In this document: positions 7,468 through 13,802 of the stretch, piece by piece
Layout of the letters: each line of letters opens with the position of its first letter
Position numbering within the stretch: the stretch's first letter is position 1
Source of the DNA: Actinomycetota bacterium
GTDB lineage: Bacteria > Actinomycetota > Acidimicrobiia > IMCC26256 > JACDBD01
Direction of reading: 5' to 3'
Assembly: GCA_013695115.1 (NCBI GenBank)
Contig: JACDBD010000363.1
Coordinates: 1-18,907, forward strand
DNA length: 18,907 nt
Position numbers and translations under genes: made by a program
Notes under the pieces: model-generated
Database searches by the model: none
The model's input: only the letters and a program-made list of their open reading frames with translations
What the model was told of the DNA's origin: nothing

Positions 7468-8379
7468 TCAGCGATAGCCGGTGGTGTCGGCGGGTTTGCC
7501 TGCGTCCTGAACCTCGGTGATGTACCTCCAGGCATCGGGCTGGCTGCCGTCGAGATCGGTGAAGCCGTAGATCTTCGCCAGCTGTCCGCTGGACAGCGAC
7601 TGTCCGTTCCAGCGCGACACGTCGGGATCTTGCGCGAGCGCCGCTACAGCCCGGCCGACGAACGCCGGGGTCTCGGAAATAGCGAAGTGGGGCGAGGGCG
7701 TCGTCGCGTCACGCCAGTTCGATTCGGTGACGCCGTACGCGTCGAGCATGGCCTCGGATCGCAGCCAACCCGGAGTGAGTGACACAGCCGTCGCGCTGTA
7801 CCGTTCCAACTCGCGCGCCAGCGCGAACGCCATTCGATTCACCGCCGCCTTGGCCAGGTCGTAGAAGAAGGAGACCCGGTAGTTGGTGGCGTTGTACTCG
7901 TCAGTTCCGTCGGTCACCTCTACCACCAGGCCGCCCGGCGTCTTGATGAGCAGTGGTAACGCGAAGTGGCTGGTGATGGCGTGCGTATCTACGGCCAGGC
8001 GGAGGGTGCGCAGCCCGTAATCCAAATCGGATTCCCAGACGGACTTGCTCCACTCCATCTTGGTGGCTCCCCAGATGTCGTTCACGAGCACCTGGAGGCC
8101 GCCCTGTTCGTCTTCGATTCGAGCCACCAGCGCGCTCACCTCGTCGGGCACGAGATGGTCTACCCGGACCGCCATCCCGCGGCCGCCCGCCTCATCCACG
8201 AGTGCGGCGGTCTCTTCGATCGTCTCCGGCCGGTTCATTTCGGATCGCTGGGATCGGCTCGTTCGCCCGGTGACGTAGACGGTCGCTCCGACCGCACCCA
8301 ATTGCACGGCTATCCCTCGTCCCGCTCCTCGGGTCGCGCCGGCGACCAACGCAACCTTGCCCGCGAGAGGCGCGTCCAT
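7468..8379 (-). CDS. SDR-family oxidoreductase (DHRS1-like)
   Basis: This 303-residue short-chain dehydrogenase/reductase is presumably NAD(P)-dependent. The Rossmann glycine motif is GATRGAGRG (residues 14-22), followed by VYVTGRTSRS, whose arginines suggest NADP(H). The YxxxK pair is Tyr173 and Lys177 in FFYDLAKAAV, followed by TPGWLRSEAML. The usual NNAG motif is replaced by VNDIWGA (residues 99-105). The position about 13 residues before the tyrosine, normally serine, is Asp160 within VTDGTDEYNATNY. Both variations are, as far as I recall, typical of the DHRS1-like branch. ATG at 8379 has TAGATT 7 nt upstream on the - strand, so a leaderless mRNA is likely and the gene has its own promoter. 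The substrate is unknown. Confidence 0.88.
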   Translation of the reverse strand: MDAPLAGKVALVAGATRGAGRGIAVQLGAVGATVYVTGRTSRSQRSEMNRPETIEETAALVDEAGGRGMAVRVDHLVPDEVSALVARIEDEQGGLQVLVNDIWGATKMEWSKSVWESDLDYGLRTLRLAVDTHAITSHFALPLLIKTPGGLVVEVTDGTDEYNATNYRVSFFYDLAKAAVNRMAFALARELERYSATAVSLTPGWLRSEAMLDAYGVTESNWRDATTPSPHFAISETPAFVGRAVAALAQDPDVSRWNGQSLSSGQLAKIYGFTDLDGSQPDAWRYITEVQDAGKPADTTGYR

Positions 8380-8386
8380 GCGGCCG

Positions 8387-8392
8387 AATCTA
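8387..8392 (-). promoter_or_regulatory. -10 element TAGATT of a leaderless promoter
   Basis: On the - strand TAGATT is followed by 7 nt and the ATG of the SDR gene at 8379. There is no ribosome-binding sequence between. The element lies in the 56-bp gap downstream of the zinc-ribbon gene. Confidence 0.6.
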
Positions 8393-8435
8393 ACCCTGGT
8401 CTAGAACGCCGGGCGCGGCACCACGAGCGGAACCA

Positions 8436-8987
8436 CTAGGAGACGGGGGCGGACCCTACGGCGACGTCCGGCGCCGTCAGCCGACGCGCGTCGAAGAGGT
8501 GGGGCGGGACACCGAGAAACTCCGTGACGTCCTGCAGGAGTCGGATCGCCCGCTTGACCCGCGGGTCGGTCGGATCGTCTCGCGAGAGTGAACGACACAT
8601 GGCCAGGGCGTGCCGAAGCGTCGCGGGATCGTGGTCGCCCGCGCGCATGAGCTCGAGCGCCACCTCCCCGATCTCGTCGCTTGCGGATCGGGCCGCGAGT
8701 TCGATGCTGCAGCGGGCGACCCGTTGCGCCCGTTCGTCGCGCTCGCCGCCCTCGACGAACCACGAAGGGCTGACATCGCCATCCTGACCTGGACGCACAC
8801 TCACGCGCTGACGCGGTTGTACTTTGCGCGGCGCACGCGGGAACAGGGCTCGCCGACAACCTGCACAGGCCCACCACTTCGGCGCCGCGGACGGATCGAG
8901 GACCGTATCCCCTGGGAACACGGACCGGCACCGGCCGCATTGGCGAGGCGACGGGGGTCCCGGCTCTAGCGAGATGGCATGGGACAT
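8436..8987 (-). CDS. Hypothetical four-cysteine zinc-ribbon protein
   Basis: I do not recognise this 183-residue protein as a named family. Its N-terminal part has two CxxC pairs, Cys17/Cys20 (QCGRC) and Cys41/Cys44 (ACAGC), about 20 residues apart. This is the pattern of a zinc ribbon, with WW just before the second pair. A polar, arginine-rich linker follows. A helical region from about residue 85 to 165 includes EIGEVALELMRAGDHDPATL and RAIRLLQDVTEFLGVP. The frame continues upstream to 9275, but that extension has no convincing protein features. ATG at 8987 has GGAG about 8 nt upstream within GAGGAG, so this start is preferred. Unlike the promoters of most neighbours, no TANNNT lies 6-8 nt before the start, so this message probably has a leader. 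Function is unknown; nucleic-acid or protein binding is a guess. Confidence 0.65.
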   Translation of the reverse strand: MSHAISLEPGPPSPRQCGRCRSVFPGDTVLDPSAAPKWWACAGCRRALFPRAPRKVQPRQRVSVRPGQDGDVSPSWFVEGGERDERAQRVARCSIELAARSASDEIGEVALELMRAGDHDPATLRHALAMCRSLSRDDPTDPRVKRAIRLLQDVTEFLGVPPHLFDARRLTAPDVAVGSAPVS

Positions 8988-9288
8988 GGTGGACGCTCCT
9001 CTCAGTCTTGCTCGGGAGAGGCGTCGGGCCTGCGCGCGGGCGACAGCTTCCGCGGTCGTCCCGACAAACGAGGCGTCCCTACCAAGGGATGATGGGTCCG
9101 GAGCCACGGCGATCCTGGCGGGCCCAACGCTCGGGCCCACGCCGAGGAAGTGCGACAGCAACGTCGTTTCGTGACGCGTCGAGCCCTTGACCGTCTCCGC
9201 GATGCCCGCGACGCGTTGGAGGCGGTTGCGCGAGCTGACGCACGCGGCTCGTACCTCCGTCAGTAGGAGAAGCATCGTCGCCCGGGTG

Positions 9289-9294
9289 TAGATT
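9289..9294 (+). promoter_or_regulatory. Possible -10 element TAGATT for the small-gene pair
   Basis: TAGATT matches the TANNNT consensus used at several starts in this window. It would place transcription start near 9301, leaving a leader of about 140 nt before the ATG at 9440. A GTG at 9300 opens only a four-residue frame, so this would be a leadered message unless that frame is used as a leader peptide. Confidence 0.3.
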
Positions 9295-9396
9295 CAGCGG
9301 TGGACGGTCGCTGACACGCCGACTTGCCGGCGGGACGTCGCCGACCGATTGGCTTCCGCCCCGTGGGTTTCCCCGCCATCGGGAGATTCGCATCCG

Positions 9397-9415
9397 CCGG
9401 GCACTCGCCCGGAGG
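9397..9415 (+). promoter_or_regulatory. Hairpin overlapping a Shine-Dalgarno sequence
   Basis: CCGGGC (9397-9402) and GCCCGG (9407-9412) form a perfect 6-bp stem with the loop ACTC. The right arm covers the first two bases of GGAGG (9411-9415), which is spaced for the ATG at 9420. A second GGAGG (9431-9435) serves the ATG at 9440. The hairpin could modulate ribosome access, but may also be chance in GC-rich DNA. Confidence 0.3.
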
Positions 9416-9439
9416 AACGATGCTCGAGCGGGAGGCTCC

Positions 9440-9613
9440 ATGGAAGTACGCGTCGAGACCGCATCCGTCACCTGTCGGACCTGCGGTCAAGATCTCGAGC
9501 CCGACTCCACACGCGGAGACCATCACCGGCCCGCGCCGATCGAGACGGGGTTCATGGACCTGCGCGGTCTCCCCGAGCCGCCGCCCGACTCTCCCGCCCC
9601 CTGGAAGGTGTGA
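9440..9613 (+). CDS. Small CxxC protein, hypothetical (57 aa)
   Basis: A short frame starts at ATG 9440 with GGAGG at 9431-9435, four bases upstream, and ends with TGA at 9611-9613. The protein begins MEVRVETASVTCRTCGQDLE, with a single CxxC at residues 12 and 15. It continues with an acidic, proline-rich tail ending APWKV. By my count about four fifths of codons have G or C in third position, lower than in large neighbours but compatible with coding. The next gene begins one base after its stop, which supports a two-gene unit. One CxxC pair would need a partner or a dimer to hold zinc. A competing start at ATG 9420 in another frame also has a good ribosome-binding site and runs in frame into the next gene, so this call is moderate. 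Confidence 0.45.
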   Translation: MEVRVETASVTCRTCGQDLEPDSTRGDHHRPAPIETGFMDLRGLPEPPPDSPAPWKV

Positions 9614-9614
9614 C

Positions 9615-9821
9615 ATGGACATCCAGCCCTCCAGCCAACTGTTGCCGCCGGGCACGGCGGTCCAGGTGTTCAGCCACTTCAGCGCGGCCTGGATCGATGG
9701 ATTCGAGGTCGCGACCAACGTCGACGGCGGCCACCAACTCCGGCGGCTCTCCGATCGCAGCGTGGTGCCCAAGACGTTCCCCACCGAGGATCTCCGCGCG
9801 CAGCATCGGCATCGGCGGTAA
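9615..9821 (+). CDS. Small conserved-type protein, 68 aa, possible Tudor/SH3-like fold
   Basis: The frame from ATG 9615 gives a 68-residue protein with the core VQVFSHFSAAWIDGFEVA and LRRLSDRSVVPKTFPTEDLR. This resembles a small all-beta module often seen in actinobacterial proteins (pattern: x-W-x-x-GFEVA, then RLSDGSVLP and a final VR/LR). I recall this pattern but cannot name a family. The frame is open upstream to 9324. The ATG is preferred because the family-like part begins there and the preceding CxxC frame ends at 9613. GGAAGG at 9603-9608 could be the ribosome-binding site. A PAQR gene with its own promoter follows 30 nt downstream. Function is unknown. Confidence 0.6.
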   Translation: MDIQPSSQLLPPGTAVQVFSHFSAAWIDGFEVATNVDGGHQLRRLSDRSVVPKTFPTEDLRAQHRHRR

Positions 9822-9837
9822 GGCACCGATCGCCCGC

Positions 9838-9843
9838 TATCGT
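9838..9843 (+). promoter_or_regulatory. -10 element TATCGT of a leaderless promoter
   Basis: TATCGT is followed by 8 nt and the GTG of the PAQR gene at 9852. This fits TANNNT spacing for transcription starting at or one base before the start codon. No Shine-Dalgarno sequence is present in the gap. Confidence 0.55.
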
Positions 9844-9851
9844 CGGGGCCG

Positions 9852-10502
9852 GTGCAAGTCCAGGAAGTTCGAACCCCCCGGCCCCGCCTGCGCGGTCGGC
9901 TCCACCAGATCGCATTCGTCGTGTCGATCCCGGCGGGCATCGCGCTGGTCGCCGCCGGTCACCGCGCCGCCGCCTACGTCGGGGCGGCGATCTTCGCGGT
10001 GAGCCTCAGCGCGGTGTACGGCACGAGCGCCGCATACCACGTCCGCTCCTGGTCACCGCGGGCGGAGCGGGTGATGAAGCGCCTCGACCACTCCATGATC
10101 TACGTGCTCATCGCCGGCAGCTACACCCCGATCGCCCTCCTCGCGCTCCGGCCGGCGTGGAGCGTCACGATGGTGTCGGTCGGGTGGGCGGGGGCCGCGG
10201 TGGGTGTCCTCCTGATGGTCACCGGTCTCGACCACCTCCATCGGGTGGGGCTGGCCCTGTATCTGACGCTCGGATGGCTGCCGATCGTGGCCGCGCACGA
10301 GCTCGTGCGCGGGCTCACCAACGGACAGCTGGCGCTGCTACTCGCCGGCGGTGTCGCGTACACCGCGGGCTCGATCATGTTGGCGGCCAAGTGGCCCCGG
10401 CTACGGCCCGCCACCTTCGGCTACCACGAGTTCTGGCACGCCATGGTCGTCGGAGCCGGAGCCTGTCACTACGCCCTGATCCTCCTCCTCGTCCGCGCGT
10501 AG
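9852..10502 (+). CDS. trhA: PAQR-family (hemolysin III) membrane protein TrhA
   Basis: This 216-residue protein has about seven hydrophobic segments and the conserved metal-site residues of the PAQR/hemolysin III family. These are His63 in SAAYHVRSW, Asp79 in RLDHSMIY, and the two histidines of FGYHEFWHAM (about residues 192 and 196). GSYTPIALLAL also matches the family. Bacterial members are linked to membrane-fluidity homeostasis, and hemolysis is not a dependable property of the family. The GTG start at 9852 has TATCGT 8 nt upstream, consistent with a leaderless mRNA. Length is normal. It is convergent with the amidohydrolase gene, with only 21 nt between stops and no clear terminator hairpin there. 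Confidence 0.92.
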   Translation: MQVQEVRTPRPRLRGRLHQIAFVVSIPAGIALVAAGHRAAAYVGAAIFAVSLSAVYGTSAAYHVRSWSPRAERVMKRLDHSMIYVLIAGSYTPIALLALRPAWSVTMVSVGWAGAAVGVLLMVTGLDHLHRVGLALYLTLGWLPIVAAHELVRGLTNGQLALLLAGGVAYTAGSIMLAAKWPRLRPATFGYHEFWHAMVVGAGACHYALILLLVRA

Positions 10503-10523
10503 CCACGTCCGCGGCCGTCGAGC

Positions 10524-12011
10524 TCAGGGTCGTCCGTGGTGGGCGGCGGCGAGAGCGCGGACCTCGGCGGGCGTGGTCGGACCGAACGTCTCGTTCCCGC
10601 TCGGCAGCGTCATTCGGATCTGCTCGAGCTCTTCGCGGGTGAACGGGCACGGCACCGTGACCGGGTCGACGTCGTGGAGCTTCAGCGCATTCAGCCCGAG
10701 TACCTTGCGCTTGATCTCGTCGGTGAGCGCGGGGTAGCCGAAGCGGGCCTGGAACTCCTCGCTGATCTGGAACGCTCGGAACGCCTGGATCTGGTCCTGG
10801 GGCGCACCGTAGAACAGCGCGTCGGTGCCCCAGAGCACGTTGCCCTCGCCCACGTGGGCGAGCAGCTTGCCCACCACATGGGCGGCCTGGTCGGGTATGC
10901 CCATGAGCGTCCACCACGTCGAGCCGAGCTCGGCGTAGAGGTTCTGGTTGGGCCCGACCCCTGCAGCCTCCATGCTCGTGATCAGCCGGTCGACCCCGGT
11001 GTCGTTGGCGGGGTCGTACGGCCCCTCGGGCTGATCGGGGTCGTAGCCGGAGTGGTAGGCGACGAACTTGACGTCCGGATGCGCGGCCGCCGCCGGGCCG
11101 AAGTCGACCGGCGACGCGTGGGGGCTGTTCTGCGAGAAGCCCTTGTGGGCGCAGATGACAGGGACGCCCAGCGCGACGCACTGGTCGACGAACGCCCCGC
11201 CCACCAGCGCGAGCTCGGGATCGCCGTCGTCCAGGCGCCAGGCGTTGTTCGTCCCGTCCCAGAGGTCGGGGTAGTTGGTGAACACCTTCCACGCCGCGAT
11301 CGGGTAGCGCTCGGCGGTGGCAGCCATCGCGTCGAGGTTGGCCCGCAGGTCGCCGACGTTCGGGAGGGCCTGGGCGTGCAGGAGCACGCGCTCGTCATGG
11401 CACAGCGCCTCGGCGAGGAGGCGGGTCTCGTCCATGAGCTCGGCCGACATCGGGCTGCCGGCGGGGTCGATCGGCAGGGCCGAGAGCACGACCATCGACG
11501 TGTCGCTCTTGAGGAACACCTCCTCCATGAAGTGCGTGATCGAGAAGCACATCCGGGGGTCGCTCTCCCCGCAGTTCTGCTGGGGGAAGCCGTCCCAGAA
11601 GTCGCGCCCGTGCTGGGCCGCCGGGTTGACCCGGTACTCGAGGAAATGACCCTGCACGTCGAAGATGAACTCGTTGCCCGCCAGTGCCTCCCGCGCTGCA
11701 TCGGGGTCGGTGGTCGCGGTGGTCGGGATGTCGTAGTCGCCTCCGGGCTCGCGCCGGCCGCGCTCGCGCGCCTCTTCCTTGGTGCACGCGCTCAACGCCA
11801 GCAGGGTCGTGGCCGCGCCGCAGACCGACAGGAGGAAGTCGCGGCGCGAGACCCCCAGTCGGCGGGCGTGGTCGTCGCAGTCCTGCCGAGCCCGCCGGAT
11901 CGTCTCGCGCACGACGGCAGACAGGGGCCGGGGGTCGTACTCGCCGTTTGAGCACGGGCCGAACTTGATCGGCAGGCCGGGGTCGTCGTCGCGGTGGTCC
12001 CGGCGGGTCAC
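10524..12011 (-). CDS. Tat-exported lipoprotein amidohydrolase (amidohydrolase_2-like)
   Basis: This 495-residue protein has an N-terminal extension (about 50 residues, with IKFGPCSNGEY at 15-25). A twin-arginine signal follows, SRRDFLLSVCGAATTLLALS, ending in the lipobox LSAC with Cys76, so the mature enzyme is probably a lipid-anchored extracellular protein. The mature part is a TIM-barrel metal-dependent hydrolase of the amidohydrolase_2 type. It has FDVQGHFLEY (residues 117-126), VICAHKGFSQ, FVAYHSGYDP and VLWGTDALFYG. The usual HxH at the first metal site reads Q120-G-H122, so one ligand is replaced, which I believe is shared by related exported members. The frame continues to 12338, but those residues shadow the hydrolase. 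GTG at 12011 overlaps the hydrolase TGA (GTGA), fixing the start. It is the third gene of an operon with VOC and alpha/beta-hydrolase genes. The substrate is unknown; related enzymes are hydrolases or decarboxylases. Confidence 0.85.
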   Translation of the reverse strand: MTRRDHRDDDPGLPIKFGPCSNGEYDPRPLSAVVRETIRRARQDCDDHARRLGVSRRDFLLSVCGAATTLLALSACTKEEARERGRREPGGDYDIPTTATTDPDAAREALAGNEFIFDVQGHFLEYRVNPAAQHGRDFWDGFPQQNCGESDPRMCFSITHFMEEVFLKSDTSMVVLSALPIDPAGSPMSAELMDETRLLAEALCHDERVLLHAQALPNVGDLRANLDAMAATAERYPIAAWKVFTNYPDLWDGTNNAWRLDDGDPELALVGGAFVDQCVALGVPVICAHKGFSQNSPHASPVDFGPAAAAHPDVKFVAYHSGYDPDQPEGPYDPANDTGVDRLITSMEAAGVGPNQNLYAELGSTWWTLMGIPDQAAHVVGKLLAHVGEGNVLWGTDALFYGAPQDQIQAFRAFQISEEFQARFGYPALTDEIKRKVLGLNALKLHDVDPVTVPCPFTREELEQIRMTLPSGNETFGPTTPAEVRALAAAHHGRP

Positions 12012-13234
12012 GGCAGCGCCCCGATCCAGCCGGCGATCGCCGCGACCGCCCGATCGCGGCCGGCGTCGGCGGGGAAGCCGTAGTGGTCGGCGTCGACCTC
12101 CACCCGGTCCACGGCGGAGGCGCCGAGCGACGACACGATCAGGTCGGTGTCGGAGGGGAAGATGCCGTGGTCGCCCGAGTAGCTGACGACGAGCGCGGGC
12201 AGCGTCATGTCCTTGCCAGTGTGCTCGATGCTCGCCCGCGACGAGAGGCCCGACCACGTCGAGAGCCACGCTTCCGGTGACACCACCCGTCCGAAGCCGA
12301 CCGCGCCGTAGTTGATCCAGTCGGGACGTCCGCCCCACAGCGAACCGTAGTCACGCTTCGAAGGATCGAGCGACAGGTCGACGTAGCGGGGATCGGCGTC
12401 GGTGCGGTACACGGTCAGGAACTCCGTCGCGATCGACGCCCGGCGGTCGGAGACCGTCCCACCGTCAGCGGCCCACCGCTGCCGAGCCTGTTGGCGCCGC
12501 GCCACCCGCTCGCGCGCGATGCCGTCGACACGCGCGACCCGGGCCCGCTGGCCGGTGCGGTAGCGGTCGAGGAACGCGGGGTCGTAGCGGGTGTCACCCG
12601 GCGGCTCGACGAACCCGTTGGCGGGGTCGTAGAGGTCGAGCGGGGCGTCACACGACAGGGGATCACCCTCGTCGGCGACCGAGGCGTCGATCGCGTGCAG
12701 GAGGTAGTGGCCTTCCCCGACGTGGGCGGCGAGGTACACCATCGCGTCGGCGACGGGCAGGTCGAAGCGGTTGAGGTCGAACGGGTCCCCGGCAGCCGTG
12801 TCGGTGAGCCGCCCACCCGCGGGTGCGAGGCCCTGCTGGAGGTAGAAGGTGAGCAGCGACCCTCCGCCCGAGTTACCCACGAACACGACGCGCTCGTAGC
12901 GTTCCCGCAGCGCGGCCACCCCCGCGGCCACGTCGAGCAGCACCACCTCGTGCAACAGGGTGGCGTCGTTGTTGAGCCAGCGGCTGTTCACCCCCAGCAC
13001 CGCGTAGCCCGCCTCGACCAACCCCGGGACGACGTAGTGGTGGGAGAAGTTGGCGCGCGGGTGCATCACCATCACCGCGGTGCGCGCGCCGCCGGCGGGC
13101 TCGTACAGCCAGCCGTGGGCGATCGCCCGGTCGGCGGTCTCGAGGATCAGCGGCTCGCAGCGCGTGCCTGCGGGTGGGTCGCGGTGCCACTCCGCGACCG
13201 CGTAGGGGTTGTCGTAGCGACCGACGCGGGTCAC
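12008..13234 (-). CDS. Alpha/beta hydrolase
   Basis: This 408-residue serine hydrolase is probably cytoplasmic, as no signal peptide is seen. The nucleophile elbow is GNSGGG with Ser122, after RVVFVGNS. VMVMHPRANF precedes it. The probable acid lies in VVSYSGDHGIFPSDTD (about Asp355 or Asp362), and the histidine is His384 in DADHYGFP. A roughly 200-residue insertion between the nucleophile and the acid forms a large cap that could set specificity. The long open frame extends to 13906 but overlaps the VOC gene. GTG at 13234, two bases after the VOC stop, gives a sensible N-terminus (MTRVGRYDNPYAVAEWH). It overlaps the amidohydrolase by 4 nt. Ester or thioester hydrolysis is likely, with substrate unknown. 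Confidence 0.8.
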   Translation of the reverse strand: MTRVGRYDNPYAVAEWHRDPPAGTRCEPLILETADRAIAHGWLYEPAGGARTAVMVMHPRANFSHHYVVPGLVEAGYAVLGVNSRWLNNDATLLHEVVLLDVAAGVAALRERYERVVFVGNSGGGSLLTFYLQQGLAPAGGRLTDTAAGDPFDLNRFDLPVADAMVYLAAHVGEGHYLLHAIDASVADEGDPLSCDAPLDLYDPANGFVEPPGDTRYDPAFLDRYRTGQRARVARVDGIARERVARRQQARQRWAADGGTVSDRRASIATEFLTVYRTDADPRYVDLSLDPSKRDYGSLWGGRPDWINYGAVGFGRVVSPEAWLSTWSGLSSRASIEHTGKDMTLPALVVSYSGDHGIFPSDTDLIVSSLGASAVDRVEVDADHYGFPADAGRDRAVAAIAGWIGALP

Positions 13235-13236
13235 CG

Positions 13237-13782
13237 TCAGGCGGGGGCGCCGGCCTCTCGCTTGGCCGGTTCGTGGATGGTCACATCCGGAGGGGGCAGC
13301 AGATCGGGCCGGCCCGTCGCGTCCAGCTTGCGGACCGCTTCGTCGCGGTCGGCAATGGTGAACGGCCGGGTCGTGGCGCAGAACTCCACCATGATGCCGT
13401 TGGGGTCCTCGATGTAGATCGAGGTGCACCAGCCGTGGTCGATCTCGGCCAAACCGTGGCCGGCCGCGAGCCAGCGGCGCTTGTGCTCGGCGAGGCCGTC
13501 GAGGTCGACCGCGTCGAACGCGAGGTGGTTCGTCCACGCGGGCAGGCCCAGGCCGCGGCTGATCGACGGCTCGAAGTCGGCGGGTACGTGCGCGTCGTCG
13601 TGGATGTCCCAGAACGCGATCAGGCCCTGGCCGTGGGTGTCGTAGAACAGATGGCGAGCCCAGCCACCGCCGTCGGTAGGGACGGCGTCGACCTTCACGA
13701 GGTCGAAGCCCATCACGTCGGTGTAGAAGGCGTGGGTGGCCTCGATGTCCCGGGTCGCGAGCGCGATGTGGTGAAAGCTCAT
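13237..13782 (-). CDS. VOC-family protein (glyoxalase / extradiol dioxygenase-like)
   Basis: This 181-residue protein has two beta-alpha-beta-beta-beta modules of the vicinal oxygen chelate superfamily. The first begins FHHIALATRDIEATHAFYTD. The second holds TNHLAFDAVDLDGL and IYIEDPNGIMVEF. Likely metal ligands are His5, His86 and Glu133. Length fits a two-module subunit with a polar C-terminal tail. It opens an operon with an alpha/beta hydrolase 2 nt downstream and then the exported amidohydrolase. ATG at 13782 has the - strand hexamer TACGCT 7 nt upstream, implying a leaderless transcript. The reaction (dioxygenase, isomerase, lyase) cannot be told from sequence. Pairing with a hydrolase would fit ring-cleavage chemistry but does not prove it. 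Confidence 0.85.
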   Translation of the reverse strand: MSFHHIALATRDIEATHAFYTDVMGFDLVKVDAVPTDGGGWARHLFYDTHGQGLIAFWDIHDDAHVPADFEPSISRGLGLPAWTNHLAFDAVDLDGLAEHKRRWLAAGHGLAEIDHGWCTSIYIEDPNGIMVEFCATTRPFTIADRDEAVRKLDATGRPDLLPPPDVTIHEPAKREAGAPA

Positions 13783-13788
13783 GGGACG

Positions 13789-13795
13789 TAGCGTA
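13789..13795. promoter_or_regulatory. Shared symmetric -10 element (TAGCGTA) for two divergent leaderless genes
   Basis: TAGCGTA reads TAGCGT on the + strand (13789-13794), 8 nt before the pdxH GTG at 13803. It reads TACGCT on the - strand (13795-13790), 7 nt before the VOC ATG at 13782. Both match TANNNT, with spacing expected for transcription starting at the start codons. The whole gap between the two genes is only 20 bp, so any -35 contacts would fall inside the opposite gene. Confidence 0.6.
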
Positions 13796-13802
13796 CCGAG
13801 TC

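Larger units (their letters stand above)
8988..9439. other. Sparse stretch without a firm gene
   Basis: About 450 bases between a - strand gene start and a + strand small-gene pair. Frames are open on both strands, but none gives a recognisable protein. On the + strand a frame open from 9093 to the TAG at 9264-9266 reads like part of a basic helical protein (RRALDRLRDARDALEAVARA, from about 9177). Its only usable start is a GTG at 9150, giving 38 residues. This may be a remnant or a very small gene. A possible promoter at 9289-9294 and a leader hairpin at 9397-9412 precede the small genes downstream. Confidence 0.4.

Noticed and set aside
8988..9275. N-terminal extension of the zinc-ribbon protein up to 9275
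   Set aside because: The extension has no protein-like features and a good Shine-Dalgarno sequence precedes ATG 8987.
9079..9471. 130-codon - strand open frame in the sparse stretch
   Set aside because: The translation is disordered and Arg/Pro-rich with no motif, and it overlaps the better-supported CxxC gene at 9440.
10536..11951. 471-codon + strand open frame opposite the amidohydrolase
   Set aside because: The length comes from the codon bias of the - strand gene. The translation is Arg/Val/Glu-rich with no recognisable motifs.
12012..12338. Longer amidohydrolase start at 12338
   Set aside because: The added residues overlap the hydrolase coding region in another frame, and the GTGA overlap at 12008-12011 gives a natural start.
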